Source of the DNA: Halomonas sp. THAF5a
GTDB taxonomy: Bacteria; Pseudomonadota; Gammaproteobacteria; Pseudomonadales; Halomonadaceae
NCBI RefSeq assembly: GCF_009363755.1
Contig: NZ_CP045417.1
Location: forward strand, 372,001 to 436,000
Direction: 5' to 3'
Length of the DNA stretch: 64,000 nt
Shown here: piece after piece, positions 1-8,567 of the stretch
Layout of the letters: each line of letters starts with the position of its first letter
How positions within the stretch are numbered: the first letter of the stretch is position 1
The notes under the pieces: generated by a model
Databases searched by the model: none
Seen by the model: only the letters and a program-made list of their open reading frames with translations
What the model was told of the DNA's origin: nothing
Translations under genes and position numbers: made by a program

Positions 1-663
1 AGCCAGTCGCCGGCCTTCTTCCAGCATACCCCGGTGGTGCTCAACGTCGAGAAGCTCGATGAGCCTCACCTGGCGCTCGAGCGCATCTGTGCCGTGTGCC
101 GCGCCCATAAGCTGCTGCCCGTGGCGGTGCGCGGCGGGCCGGATCCCGTCAAGCAGTCGGCCTGGGCCCTGGGGCTGGGCTGGTTCCCGCCCCAGGAGGC
201 CTCGCGGCCGCGCGCCCTGGAGAGCGTGGCCGAGGTCGAGGCGGCGGATGACGCGGTGGCGGCCGACGTCGCCCCCGAGGCGCCGGCGTATACCGCCTCC
301 GAGGGGGAAGACGAGGCCCGTCCGGTCGCGGTCGCCCGGGGGCGAATCTACCGTGGCACGGTACGCTCCGGCCAGCAGGTGACCGCCCCGGAGGGCGACC
401 TGGTGGTGATCGGCGCGGTCAACGCCGGCGCCGAGGTGCTCGCCGCCGGCAACGTGCACGTCTACGGCGCCCTGCGTGGGCGGGCCCTGGCCGGCATCCA
501 CGGGGACGTCAAGGCCGGGATCTTCTGCCGTGAGCTGCATGCCGAACTGCTCTCGGTGGCCGGCAACTACAAGCGCCTCGAGGACATCGACCCACGCCTG
601 CTGGATACCACCGTCCAGGTCCAGCTGTTCGACGGTCAGCTGAGCATCAAGGCGCTGGACTGA
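1..663 (+). CDS. minC: Septum site-determining protein MinC (5' partial)
   Basis: MinC inhibits FtsZ polymerisation away from midcell and is brought to the membrane by MinD. The reading frame is open from base 1 and enters the window inside the N-terminal domain, so the true start lies upstream. The last 100 or so residues form the C-terminal beta-helix domain that binds MinD and FtsZ filaments, recognisable by its Gly-rich repeats around GDLVVIGAVNAGAEVLAAGN and HVYGALRGRALAG. A variable acidic, Ala-rich linker (about residues 70-115 of the visible part) joins the two domains. It is followed after 71 bp by minD and then minE, the usual minCDE order. Identification is firm; only the start is missing. 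Confidence 0.95.
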   Translation, partial: SQSPAFFQHTPVVLNVEKLDEPHLALERICAVCRAHKLLPVAVRGGPDPVKQSAWALGLGWFPPQEASRPRALESVAEVEAADDAVAADVAPEAPAYTASEGEDEARPVAVARGRIYRGTVRSGQQVTAPEGDLVVIGAVNAGAEVLAAGNVHVYGALRGRALAGIHGDVKAGIFCRELHAELLSVAGNYKRLEDIDPRLLDTTVQVQLFDGQLSIKALD

Positions 664-734
664 TGTCGGCCAGCGCGCGGCGCCCGGACTCACGTCCGCG
701 TCCCTTTTCCTCATGACAAGACAGGATGTGACAT

Positions 735-1553
735 TTGGCCAAGATCATCGTTGTGACCTCCGGCAAGGGAGGGGTCGGCAAGACCACCAGCGCGGCCGCC
801 ATCGCCACCGGGCTGGCGCTGCGCGGCAAGAAGACCGCGGTCATCGACTTCGACGTGGGGCTGCGTAACCTCGACCTGATCATGGGGTGCGAACGCCGCG
901 TGGTCTATGACCTGGTCAACGTGATCCAGGGCGAGGCGGGGCTCAACCAGGCCCTGATTCGCGACAAGCGGGTCGACAACCTGCATATCCTCCCGGCCTC
1001 CCAGACCCGCGACAAGGATGCCCTGACCCAGGAAGGCGTCGAGAAGGTGCTCGATACCCTGGGCAAGGACTTCGACTTCATCATCTGCGACTCCCCGGCA
1101 GGCATCGAGCGTGGCGCCCAGCTCGCCATGTACTACGCCGACGAGGCGATCGTGGTCACCAATCCCGAGGTCTCCTCGGTGCGCGACTCCGATCGCATCC
1201 TCGGCCTGCTGGCGTCCAAGACGCGGCGCGCCGAGCGCGGCGAGGACGCCATCCGGGAGCACCTGCTGATCACCCGCTACAACCCCAGTCGGGTCGACCT
1301 GGGCGACATGCTGAACCTGGACGACATCCGCGAGATCCTGGCCATCGACCTGGTGGGCCTGATCCCCGAGTCCGAGGCGGTGCTGCGGGCCTCCAACCAG
1401 GGGGTGCCGGTCACCCACGACGACAGCAGCGATGCCGGCCAGGCCTATGCCGACACCGTGGCCCGGCTGCTCGGCGAGGAGGTGCCGCTGCGCTTCCACG
1501 AGTACCAGAAGAAGGGCCTGTTGAGCCGCATGTTTGGAGGAACCCGCCGGTGA
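735..1553 (+). CDS. minD: Septum site-determining protein MinD (ATPase)
   Basis: Membrane-associated ATPase of the Min oscillator; it recruits MinC to the membrane and is released when MinE stimulates hydrolysis. The 272-residue protein starts with the deviant Walker A motif GKGGVGKT (residues 10-17, with the signature lysines K11 and K16). It ends in a basic amphipathic membrane-targeting helix ([11 protein letters not shown]), as in other MinD proteins. The start is a TTG preceded by an AGGA 9 nt upstream; no ATG gives a MinD-like N terminus. Its TGA stop overlaps the GTG start of minE (GTGA), so the two are translationally coupled. Confidence 0.97.
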   Translation: MAKIIVVTSGKGGVGKTTSAAAIATGLALRGKKTAVIDFDVGLRNLDLIMGCERRVVYDLVNVIQGEAGLNQALIRDKRVDNLHILPASQTRDKDALTQEGVEKVLDTLGKDFDFIICDSPAGIERGAQLAMYYADEAIVVTNPEVSSVRDSDRILGLLASKTRRAERGEDAIREHLLITRYNPSRVDLGDMLNLDDIREILAIDLVGLIPESEAVLRASNQGVPVTHDDSSDAGQAYADTVARLLGEEVPLRFHEYQKKGLLSRMFGGTRR

Positions 1554-1801
1554 AGTTGCTCGATTTCCTCAAGCGAGAGCGCAAGAAGTCCGCGTCGGTC
1601 GCCAAGGAGCGGCTGCAGATCATCGTGGCCCACCAGCGCACCCAGCGCGGGCAGCCCGACTACATGCCGCTGCTGGAGAAGGAGCTGTTGGAGGTGATCC
1701 GACGCTACGTGCAGATCGACGACGACGCGGTCAACATCACCCTCGACAGCGAAGACAACTGCTCGGTGCTGGAGCTCAACGTGACCCTGCCCAGGGCCTG
1801 A
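1550..1801 (+). CDS. minE: Cell division topological specificity factor MinE
   Basis: MinE activates the MinD ATPase and drives pole-to-pole oscillation. The 83-residue product has the expected parts: an N-terminal amphipathic membrane-binding stretch ([11 protein letters not shown]), the MinD-contact helix ([16 protein letters not shown], about residues 15-30), and the C-terminal dimerising topological-specificity domain. The GTG start overlaps the minD stop by four bases. Length matches the family (about 80-90 residues). Confidence 0.96.
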   Translation: MKLLDFLKRERKKSASVAKERLQIIVAHQRTQRGQPDYMPLLEKELLEVIRRYVQIDDDAVNITLDSEDNCSVLELNVTLPRA

Positions 1802-1895
1802 GGCGCCGGGGCCGCGCCGCGTGGCCGACGGCTGAGCCGGTCGCGGCGCTGTGATAGGCTGGGCCGCTGAATCCCTGCCTTCGGAGAGCTCGCCC

Positions 1896-3386
1896 ATGGC
1901 GCAGTCGCCCGCCGCCCCGCAGACCTTCCTGTGGCACGACTACGAGACCTTCGGCGCCGACCCTCGCCGCGATCGCCCCTCGCAGTTCGCGGCCATCCGC
2001 ACCGACGCCGAGTTCAACGAGATCGGCGAGCCGATCGAGCTCTTCTGCAAGCCCGCCGACGACTTCCTGCCCCATCCCCAGGCCTGCCTGATCACCGGCA
2101 TCACGCCGCAGCAGGCGCGGCGCCGCGGCCTGCCGGAGGCCGAGTTCGCCGGCCGCATCGAGGCGGCCATGAGCGAGCCGGGCACCTGCGCGCTGGGCTA
2201 CAACAGCCTGCGGTTCGATGACGAGGTGAGTCGCCACCTCTTCTATCGCAACCTGCTCGACCCCTACGCCCGGGAGTGGCAGAACGGCAACTCGCGCTGG
2301 GACCTGATCGACGTGGTGCGCGCCTTCCACGCCCTGCGCCCCGAGGGCATCGAGTGGCCGACCCGCGATGACGGCGCGCCGAGCTTCCGGCTCGAGGACC
2401 TGACCGCCGCCAACGGCATCGCCCACGTCGGGGCCCACGATGCCCTGGCGGACGTTCGCGCCACCATCGCCCTGGCGAAGCTGTTGCGCGAGCGCAACGC
2501 CCGACTGTTCGACTACCTGCTGGGCCTGCGCGGCAAGCGTGCCGTCTCCCGGCAGCTGGACCTGCCCGGCCGCAAGCCGGTGCTGCACATCTCGCGCCGC
2601 TATCCGGCCAGCCGCGGCTGCAGCGCCCTGGTGATGCCGCTGGCCGAGCACCCCACCAACCCCAACGGGGTGATCGTCTTCGACCTGTCCATGGACCCGG
2701 CCCCGTTGCTGGAGCTCACGCCCGAGCAGATCCGCGAGCGGGTCTTCGTCAGCAACGACGACCTCGCCGAGGGCACCGAGCGGATCCCGCTCAAGGTCAT
2801 CCATATCAACAAGTGCCCGGTGCTCTTCCCGGCCAGCGCGCTCAAGGACGCCTCGGGGCCCCGCCAGGGCGAGTACGGCGAGATCGTCGAGCGCCTGGGG
2901 CTCGACCTGCCCGCCTGCCGCGAGCACTGGAAGCGGCTCGCCGCCCGTCCCGAGGTGGCGGCGCGGGTCGCCGAGGTGTTCGCCGCGCCCCATCCCGAGC
3001 CGCCCCACGATCCCGACCTGATGCTCTACGCCGGCGGCTTCTTCTCGCCGGCGGACCGCCAGCAGATGCAGCGGGTGCGCGAGACCGATCCCTGGGACCT
3101 GGTCGGGGCGCGCTTCGCCTTCCAGGACCCGCGCCTCGAGGAGATGCTGTTCCGCTACCGGGCCCGCAGCTACCCCGACACCCTGGAGAGCGAGGAGCTG
3201 GCGCGCTGGGAGGCCTTCCGCTGGGAGCGCATCAACGACGCGGCCGTGGCCGGCCTGACGCTCAAGGACTTCGCCCGGGAGATCGAGCGGCTCAACGGCG
3301 AGCCCCTCGCCGACCGCGACCGCCAGGTCCTCGAGGAGCTGGTGATGCACGTCGAGGCGATGATGCCGCCCCAGGCCTTCGGCTGA
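1896..3386 (+). CDS. sbcB: Exodeoxyribonuclease I
   Basis: 3'-5' single-strand DNA exonuclease used in recombination and mismatch repair. The 496-residue protein is a DEDDh nuclease: motif I is HDYETFG with D15 and E17, the same positions as in E. coli ExoI, and the later HVGAHDALADVRATIAL block holds the catalytic His/Asp pair. The SH3-like and helical C-terminal regions follow. The frame extends further upstream, but the ATG at 1896 has a GGAGAG site 7 nt ahead and gives the conserved N terminus. The gene ends at a strong bidirectional hairpin shared with the convergent protease gene. Confidence 0.95.
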   Translation: MAQSPAAPQTFLWHDYETFGADPRRDRPSQFAAIRTDAEFNEIGEPIELFCKPADDFLPHPQACLITGITPQQARRRGLPEAEFAGRIEAAMSEPGTCALGYNSLRFDDEVSRHLFYRNLLDPYAREWQNGNSRWDLIDVVRAFHALRPEGIEWPTRDDGAPSFRLEDLTAANGIAHVGAHDALADVRATIALAKLLRERNARLFDYLLGLRGKRAVSRQLDLPGRKPVLHISRRYPASRGCSALVMPLAEHPTNPNGVIVFDLSMDPAPLLELTPEQIRERVFVSNDDLAEGTERIPLKVIHINKCPVLFPASALKDASGPRQGEYGEIVERLGLDLPACREHWKRLAARPEVAARVAEVFAAPHPEPPHDPDLMLYAGGFFSPADRQQMQRVRETDPWDLVGARFAFQDPRLEEMLFRYRARSYPDTLESEELARWEAFRWERINDAAVAGLTLKDFAREIERLNGEPLADRDRQVLEELVMHVEAMMPPQAFG

Positions 3387-3413
3387 CGACGCCCTTCTGT
3401 CACGCCCGCCAAC

Positions 3414-3445
3414 GACGGCGCCCGGCCATCTGGCCGGGCGCCGTC
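3414..3445. terminator. Bidirectional hairpin between sbcB and the M16 protease gene
   Basis: A perfect 15-bp inverted repeat (gacggcgcccggcca and its complement) with a minimal loop sits between two convergent genes, 28 bp after the sbcB stop and 32 bp before the protease stop. There is no long T tract on either side, so this is a hairpin-type terminator by position and stability. Confidence 0.7.
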
Positions 3446-3476
3446 GCCTGTGGGGCCTGCCGAGGCTGGCCCCGTG

Positions 3477-6317
3477 TCAGCCGTCCTCCTCCGGCAGCGG
3501 CGCCAGGTGCCGGCTCAGGGCCAGCACGTCGCTGGGCTCGTCACCCGGGTCGAAGCTGACCCGGGCGACGGCGCTGGCGCTGAGTGACGGCCAGGCCGCG
3601 CGCAGCTCGTCGGCGGTCACCGCCAGGACCCGCTCGGCGAGGCGCCGGTGGCGGTCGAAGCCGGTGTCGTCGTTTGCCAGCGCGCGCCACAGGCGATTGG
3701 TGCGCCCGGCGAGGCTGGTGTCGCGCTGCAGCAGCGCGTCGTGGACCGCCTGCCGATAGGGGGCCAGGGCCTCGTCGTCGAGCGTCTCGAGCCGCCCGGC
3801 GAAGTCCGCCAGGAAGGCGTCGATATGCGCCTGGATCGCCTCGCTGTCGGTGTCGGGGGACTGCACCAGCAGGCTGATGCCGGGGGCGTCGAGCAGGGGG
3901 GAGTAGCCGGCGTTGACCACGTAGCCGAGCTGCTGCTCGGTGCGCAGGCGCTGGTAGAACGGGGTCTCCAGCAGCTGGCCCAGCACCGCCATGCGCGCCT
4001 GGTTCTGCAGCGAGCGATCCGGCCCCTGCAGGTAGCGCAGCACCAGCGAGTCCTCCCGGATGGTGGCCGGGGTGAGGTCGGGGAGGTCGTCGGCCTGCAG
4101 CGGGGTGAGGTCGGGAATCGCCTCGGAAGGCAGTCGCGGGTCGAGCGCCTCGGCCACCTTGTGCGCCTCGCGGCGGGCGAGCTCACGGCCCAGGTTGCCC
4201 ACCGCCATCGCCTCGACGTGCAGGTCGGCGAGGAAGCGGCGGCGGAAGTCGCGCAGGTCGGCGACGTCGAGGCCGTCGATCGCCGCCAGCAGCGACTCGC
4301 TGGGCCACTGCGGGCGCACCAGCGCCTCGGAGAGGGTGCGGTGGGCCTGGCGATAGAGCGCATCCTTGGGCGCGTTGCGCCACTCGCGCTGGAGGCGGTA
4401 GCGCACCCGCTCGAAGGTCGTCGCGTCGATCTCGGCCTCCTCGAGCTGGTGGATGACCCGCTCGAGCAGGCGGTCCTGGCGGTCCCGCCAGCCGGAGAAC
4501 GACAGGGTGATGCCGCGGGCGTGGGCATAGGCATCGAAGTGGTGACCGGCCAGGCGCGCCGGGTAGAGGGTCTCGTTCAGGCTGTCGACGAGCCAGCCGG
4601 CGAGCAGCCGGGAGAGTGCGGCCTCGCGGGCCTCGCGGCCGGCGGCGGGGTGCTGGAGGCTGATGCGCCACTCGACCCGGGGGGTGTCGAAGGTGGCGTC
4701 CGCCATGTGCCAGAAGTCGAAGCCCGTCTCGTCTATGGCCAGGCTCGGAGCCTCGTCCTGGGCCTCGATCAGGGTCAGGTCCGCGGCGATGTAGGGGTTG
4801 GGCTCGGGGAGGGCGATGCCGGGCAGCGGCTCGCCCGCCTCCTCCATGGCGACCTCGCGCCAGGGGGTGTCGAACCAGGGCGAGACGCGCCCGCCCTCGA
4901 CCTCGGGCCCACTGTAGAGGCGCAGCAGGCGATCGGGGCGCAGGCCGTCGAGCCACTGCGCGATCAGCTCGCGGTCGAAGCCGTCGTGGCGGTAGGGCGC
5001 GACGTTGACGTCCTCCAGCGGATAGCGGGAGAGGTTCATGGCTAGCCGCATGGCATCCCCCTGGGGCGCGCCGTGCTGCTGGAAGCGGAACTGCTGGTCG
5101 GCCAGGCGCGCCTGCTCCTCGTAGCGCCATGCCTCGAGGCCGCCCTCGCGGATGCGCTCGATGGCGGCGAACAGGCTCGCCTGGACGCGCTCGAGGTGTT
5201 CGGCGCCCTCCGGGGTCAGGCTGATGTCCACGGCGAACAGCGCATGGCGGCCGTCGCCGCGGGTCACCCCGGCGGAGAGGCCATCCGCCCAGCCCGCCTC
5301 GCGCAGCACCGCGAGCAGGCTGCCCTCGCCCTCATGGCCGAGCAGGTGGGCCAGGTAGTCGGCCGGCTTTTGACGATAGGCGGTCTCGGGGTCGGGGACC
5401 GGGAAGAGGAAGCTGACCCGCTGGCTGTCGCGGATCGACTGGAGCCGAACGGCGCGCGGCAGCTGCTGCGCCTCGACCAGCGGGGCCTCGATGGTCGGCC
5501 GAGCGAGGCCGCGGTCCGGCACGTCGGCGAAGCGCTCGGTGACCAGGCCCTCGAGCTCGTCAAGGGGCTGGGGGGCGACCACGGCCAGGTGCATGACGTT
5601 GGCGCCGTAGTGCGCCTCGTAGAAGTCGATCACCCGCTCGCGCAGGCTCGGCTCACCCCCCGGCCGGTCGCCGAGGGTCTCCCGGCTGCCCACCGAGAAG
5701 CCGGTGGTGGGGTGGGCCGGGTTGAGCAGCTGGTCGAGCACGTCCTGGGCGCGCCGTCCGTCGTCGCGCAGCCGCGCCTGGTACTCGGAGTGCACCACGT
5801 TGCGCTCGCTCTCCAGGCGTTCTGGATTGAACAGCGGTGACACGAAGAAGCGGCTGAAGCGGTCCAGGGCGCCGGCCAGGGCGCCGGGCTCGATGTCGAA
5901 GAAGTAGTTGGTGTCGTGAGGCGCGGTGAAGGCGTTATGGCTGCCGCCATGGCGACTCAGGTAGCCCTGGTAGGCGTCCGGTGCGGGGTAGGCGTCGGTA
6001 CCGAGGAACAGCATGTGCTCGAGGTAGTGGGCCAGGCCCGCGAGGTCCTCGGGATCCTGGGCGCTGCCCACGTCCACGTTCAGGGAGGCGGCGGCCTTGT
6101 CGGCCTCCGGGTCGCTGACCAGCAGCACGCTCAGCCCGTTGTCGAGGGTCAGGGCGCGGTAGTGGCGGTCATCATGGGGGCTGACCTTGGGCGAGACGGT
6201 GGCATGAACGGCGTCGGCGCGGGCGGTCAGGGCCGTCAGCAGGGCCGCGGCAACGGCCAGCCCGGCGAGCAGGCGGCGCGGCCGGCGGCAAGTGTCAGGC
6301 GAGGCGTGATTCATCAT
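3477..6317 (-). CDS. ptrA: Secreted insulinase-type zinc protease (M16, pitrilysin/protease III-like)
   Basis: Large periplasmic peptidase that cuts small peptides. The 946-residue product begins with a cleavable signal peptide (basic start, hydrophobic core at about residues 16-32, Ala-Arg-Ala-Asp-Ala end). The inverted zinc motif HxxEH is visible as HYLEH (97-101), and the downstream zinc-ligand Glu lies in the SERNVVHSEY block. A second, non-catalytic M16 half fills the C terminus. Length agrees with pitrilysin (about 960). The first ATG overlaps the stop of the upstream SRAP gene (ATGA); a second ATG three bases on has better spacing from the AGGAG. The ptrA symbol is by family resemblance; it is not in a recB-like context. 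Confidence 0.85.
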   Translation of the reverse strand: MMNHASPDTCRRPRRLLAGLAVAAALLTALTARADAVHATVSPKVSPHDDRHYRALTLDNGLSVLLVSDPEADKAAASLNVDVGSAQDPEDLAGLAHYLEHMLFLGTDAYPAPDAYQGYLSRHGGSHNAFTAPHDTNYFFDIEPGALAGALDRFSRFFVSPLFNPERLESERNVVHSEYQARLRDDGRRAQDVLDQLLNPAHPTTGFSVGSRETLGDRPGGEPSLRERVIDFYEAHYGANVMHLAVVAPQPLDELEGLVTERFADVPDRGLARPTIEAPLVEAQQLPRAVRLQSIRDSQRVSFLFPVPDPETAYRQKPADYLAHLLGHEGEGSLLAVLREAGWADGLSAGVTRGDGRHALFAVDISLTPEGAEHLERVQASLFAAIERIREGGLEAWRYEEQARLADQQFRFQQHGAPQGDAMRLAMNLSRYPLEDVNVAPYRHDGFDRELIAQWLDGLRPDRLLRLYSGPEVEGGRVSPWFDTPWREVAMEEAGEPLPGIALPEPNPYIAADLTLIEAQDEAPSLAIDETGFDFWHMADATFDTPRVEWRISLQHPAAGREAREAALSRLLAGWLVDSLNETLYPARLAGHHFDAYAHARGITLSFSGWRDRQDRLLERVIHQLEEAEIDATTFERVRYRLQREWRNAPKDALYRQAHRTLSEALVRPQWPSESLLAAIDGLDVADLRDFRRRFLADLHVEAMAVGNLGRELARREAHKVAEALDPRLPSEAIPDLTPLQADDLPDLTPATIREDSLVLRYLQGPDRSLQNQARMAVLGQLLETPFYQRLRTEQQLGYVVNAGYSPLLDAPGISLLVQSPDTDSEAIQAHIDAFLADFAGRLETLDDEALAPYRQAVHDALLQRDTSLAGRTNRLWRALANDDTGFDRHRRLAERVLAVTADELRAAWPSLSASAVARVSFDPGDEPSDVLALSRHLAPLPEEDG

Positions 6318-7000
6318 CGCTCCTGTGAGACGGGATGGCGCAGCATGGGGCCGATGGGATGGGCGCAGCTCGACTCCTGGCAGGCGGGGTCGTTGACCTT
6401 CCTTGATACCGCGAAGGCGCCCAGAAGTTCCTCCGGGGCGGGGTCGAGCAGGGCCTGGGCCTCCTCCGGCGAGGTCTGCGGATCGAGCCAGCGCGCGGCC
6501 TGCCCGGGCGCGATCACCGCCGGCAGGCGGTCGGTGATCGGGGCCAGCAGGGCGTTGGTCGGCACAGTGATCAGCGCCAGGGAGTCGTGGTGCTCGCTGA
6601 GACTGGTGTGGAAGCGACACCAGATCCCGGCCAGCAGCAGCGGGCCGCGATCGGCGCGGGTCACCAGGTAGGGCTGCTTGAAGCGCGGCTGGGGCTTCCA
6701 GGCATAGACGCCGCTCGCCGGTACCAGACAGCGCCGGGCGGCGAAGGCCTCGCGAAACATCGGGCGCGTCTGCAGGGCCTCGGCCCGGGCGCAGTGGGGC
6801 GCATGATCGAGCACCTTGAGCCAGGGGGGCGTCAGCCCCCAGAAGGCCGTCGCCAGGCGCGGCCGGCCGGCCTCCCGGCGAATCATCGACAGCGGGCGGC
6901 GCGGCGCCAGGTTGGGGCCGGTGATCGGGGCGCTCTCGATGACCAGGTCGGGCAGCAGGCGCTCGAGGTCGAGCGGGGCGATGTGCAGTCGGCCGGCCAT
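6314..7000 (-). CDS. SRAP-fold (YedK/HMCES-like) protein lacking the catalytic residues
   Basis: The SRAP family (YedK, HMCES) forms a covalent crosslink with abasic sites in single-stranded DNA through Cys2, exposed after Met removal, with help from conserved Asn, Glu and His. The fold signature is clear here in the 228-residue product: GPNLAP (N30), FWGLTPPW, ARAE (R72, E74), GVYAW, DRLP and AVSRKV. The catalytic positions are changed, however: Cys2 is Ala (MAGR), the Asn of the INARVE block is C70, the Glu of GFYEW is A100, and the His of IHDR/IHHR is T156. The ATG at 7000 has a GGAG 5 nt upstream; the longer frame to 7042 has none. Its stop overlaps the protease start, so the two are coupled. 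It may be a DNA-binding pseudoenzyme. Confidence 0.8.
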   Translation of the reverse strand: MAGRLHIAPLDLERLLPDLVIESAPITGPNLAPRRPLSMIRREAGRPRLATAFWGLTPPWLKVLDHAPHCARAEALQTRPMFREAFAARRCLVPASGVYAWKPQPRFKQPYLVTRADRGPLLLAGIWCRFHTSLSEHHDSLALITVPTNALLAPITDRLPAVIAPGQAARWLDPQTSPEEAQALLDPAPEELLGAFAVSRKVNDPACQESSCAHPIGPMLRHPVSQER

Positions 7001-7113
7001 GGGGACTCCGAGTGGATGGAGCGTTAGGGTAACCAAGTCCATCGGTGGAGAAAAGCCGCGAACGCGGCGCCATCCTGCCCGCGCTTTGCATCCTCGGCGG
7101 GCGAGGATAAGCT

Positions 7114-7132
7114 ATCGAAAACAGTGTTCGAT
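7114..7132. promoter_or_regulatory. Inverted repeat, candidate TetR-family operator
   Basis: ATCGAA-N7-TTCGAT is a perfect 6+6 dyad; inside it the bases approximate GAAaACagTGTTC. It lies 56 bp before the TetR gene start and between that gene and the divergent SRAP gene, the normal place for an autoregulatory TetR operator. Assignment to this regulator is inference. Confidence 0.5.
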
Positions 7133-7188
7133 GAGGGTATCCTTGTCGTCCGACGCGCGCTGCGCGCCACCCTGCCGCGAGGATTCCG

Positions 7189-7806
7189 ATGGCTCGTCCC
7201 CGACAGCACGCCCCCGACGCGCTCCATGCCCAGGTCATGGAAGCCTGCGACGCCTGGCTCAGGCAGCATCCGGTCCACACGCTTTCGCTGCGCTCCCTCG
7301 CGCGCGAGGTCGGCTGCGCGCCCAGCACGCTGCTCAAGCTCTACGGCAGCTTCGGCAACCTGCTGCAGCACGTCAACGTCGAGAGCCTGGCGCGGCTGCG
7401 CGAGGTGATCGAGCCGCTGCTCGCCGACGAGCGGCCCGAGCGGCGCCTCAAGGCCCTGGCGCGCGCCTACTGGCAGTTCGCTCGCCAGGATCCCCACCGC
7501 TGGCAGCTGCTCTTCGACTACCCCCTGGCCCAGGAGGGCGAGCTCGACCAGCGCCAGAACGAGATGATCGAGGGGCTTTTCCTGCGCGTGGAGGCGACGC
7601 TCAAGGAGTACCAGCCGTCGCTGGACGACCTCGAGGCCTGGCGGCTGAGCCGCACGCTCTGGGGCAGCGTGCACGGCCTGGTCCAGCTGGGGCTCAACGA
7701 GCGCCTCGGGCACTGGCAGGGCGAGCCGCTGGAGGTGGGCGAGCTGCTCGACCAGCTGCTCGCGACGATCCTGGCCGGCCTCAAGCGCGCGCCGGACGCG
7801 TCGTGA
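7189..7806 (+). CDS. TetR/AcrR-family regulator with a WHG-type C-terminal domain
   Basis: One-component repressor of 205 residues. The N-terminal helix-turn-helix is the TetR type (SLRSLAREVGCAPSTLLKLY, about residues 33-52). The C-terminal ligand-binding region contains WGSVHGLVQLG, the Trp-His-Gly signature of the TetR_C_33/WHG group. A GAGGA precedes the ATG. Its stop overlaps the start of the following acyltransferase gene (TGATG), so they form an operon and the regulator probably controls that lipid-related gene as well as itself. A dyad at 7114-7132 is a likely operator. The ligand is unknown. Confidence 0.85.
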   Translation: MARPRQHAPDALHAQVMEACDAWLRQHPVHTLSLRSLAREVGCAPSTLLKLYGSFGNLLQHVNVESLARLREVIEPLLADERPERRLKALARAYWQFARQDPHRWQLLFDYPLAQEGELDQRQNEMIEGLFLRVEATLKEYQPSLDDLEAWRLSRTLWGSVHGLVQLGLNERLGHWQGEPLEVGELLDQLLATILAGLKRAPDAS

Positions 7807-8567
7807 TGTCCCCGCTGCTGTGGGGGGCGACGGGGCTGGTGATGGCGGCGGGCGGCTGGCGCCTGGCCAGCGCTCCCCGGCCCGTGCTGCGGCGTCTGCT
7901 CGCCCTGCTGCTCCACCTGGCCTATCGGCTGCGCTTTCGCGGCCGTGGGCACATTCCCGCGAGCGGCCCGGCCCTCGTCGTCTGCAACCACGTCAGTTTC
8001 ATGGACGCCCTGGTGGTGGGCGTGGCCAGCCCCCGGCCGCTGCGCTTCTTGATGGACAAGCCGATCTACGATTCGCCCTGGCTCAACTGGCTGTTCCGCC
8101 GGGTGGGCGCCATTCCCGTGGAGGCCGATCGGCGCGACCCGGGCAGCGTGCGCCAGGCGCTGGACGAGGTCAGCCGCGCGCTGCGCCAGGGCGAGGTGGT
8201 GATGGTGTTTCCCGAGGGACGCTTGACGACGAACGGCGAGATCCAGCCCTTTCGCCGTGGCCTCGAGCTGATCCTGACCCGCGATGCGGTGCCGGTGATC
8301 CCCGCCGGGCTCGCCGGTCTCTGGGGCTCCTGGACCTCGCATCATGGCGGCAGGGCGCTGACCCGGCCGCCGCGGCGCTGCCGCGCCCGGGTGGCGCTCT
8401 ACTTCGGCGAGGCCATCTCGCCGGCCGAGGCGACTCGGCAGCGCGTCGCCGAGCGGGTGCGCGCCCTCAAGGCCGAGGCGGATGGCTGGGCCGTGCCCGA
8501 CGCGCGCCGCGACCAGGCGGCGGCATCGGGTGACGCGGGGCGTTCGAGGGGCTGGCCGAAGGGCTAG
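7806..8567 (+). CDS. Lysophospholipid/1-acylglycerol-3-phosphate acyltransferase family protein
   Basis: PlsC-domain acyltransferase of 253 residues. One N-terminal membrane segment (about 3-22) is followed by motif I HVSFMD (H62, D67, the H-x4-D catalytic pair) and motif III FPEGR (135-139). The text around FRGRGHIPASGPALVVCNH resembles the acyltransferase half of Aas-like 2-acylglycerophosphoethanolamine acyltransferases more than housekeeping PlsC. It is coupled to the upstream TetR gene and shares a CTAG with the convergent corB gene, so both stop codons lie in the same four bases. The exact acceptor lipid cannot be told. Confidence 0.85.
   Translation: MSPLLWGATGLVMAAGGWRLASAPRPVLRRLLALLLHLAYRLRFRGRGHIPASGPALVVCNHVSFMDALVVGVASPRPLRFLMDKPIYDSPWLNWLFRRVGAIPVEADRRDPGSVRQALDEVSRALRQGEVVMVFPEGRLTTNGEIQPFRRGLELILTRDAVPVIPAGLAGLWGSWTSHHGGRALTRPPRRCRARVALYFGEAISPAEATRQRVAERVRALKAEADGWAVPDARRDQAAASGDAGRSRGWPKG

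Noticed and set aside
735..737. TTG start of minD considered a possible misread or a truncated gene
   Set aside because: The encoded N terminus [18 protein letters not shown] is complete and typical of MinD.
6318..7337. Upstream extension of the M16 protease frame to 7337
   Set aside because: The extension runs through the SRAP gene in another frame, has no homology and would hide the signal peptide.
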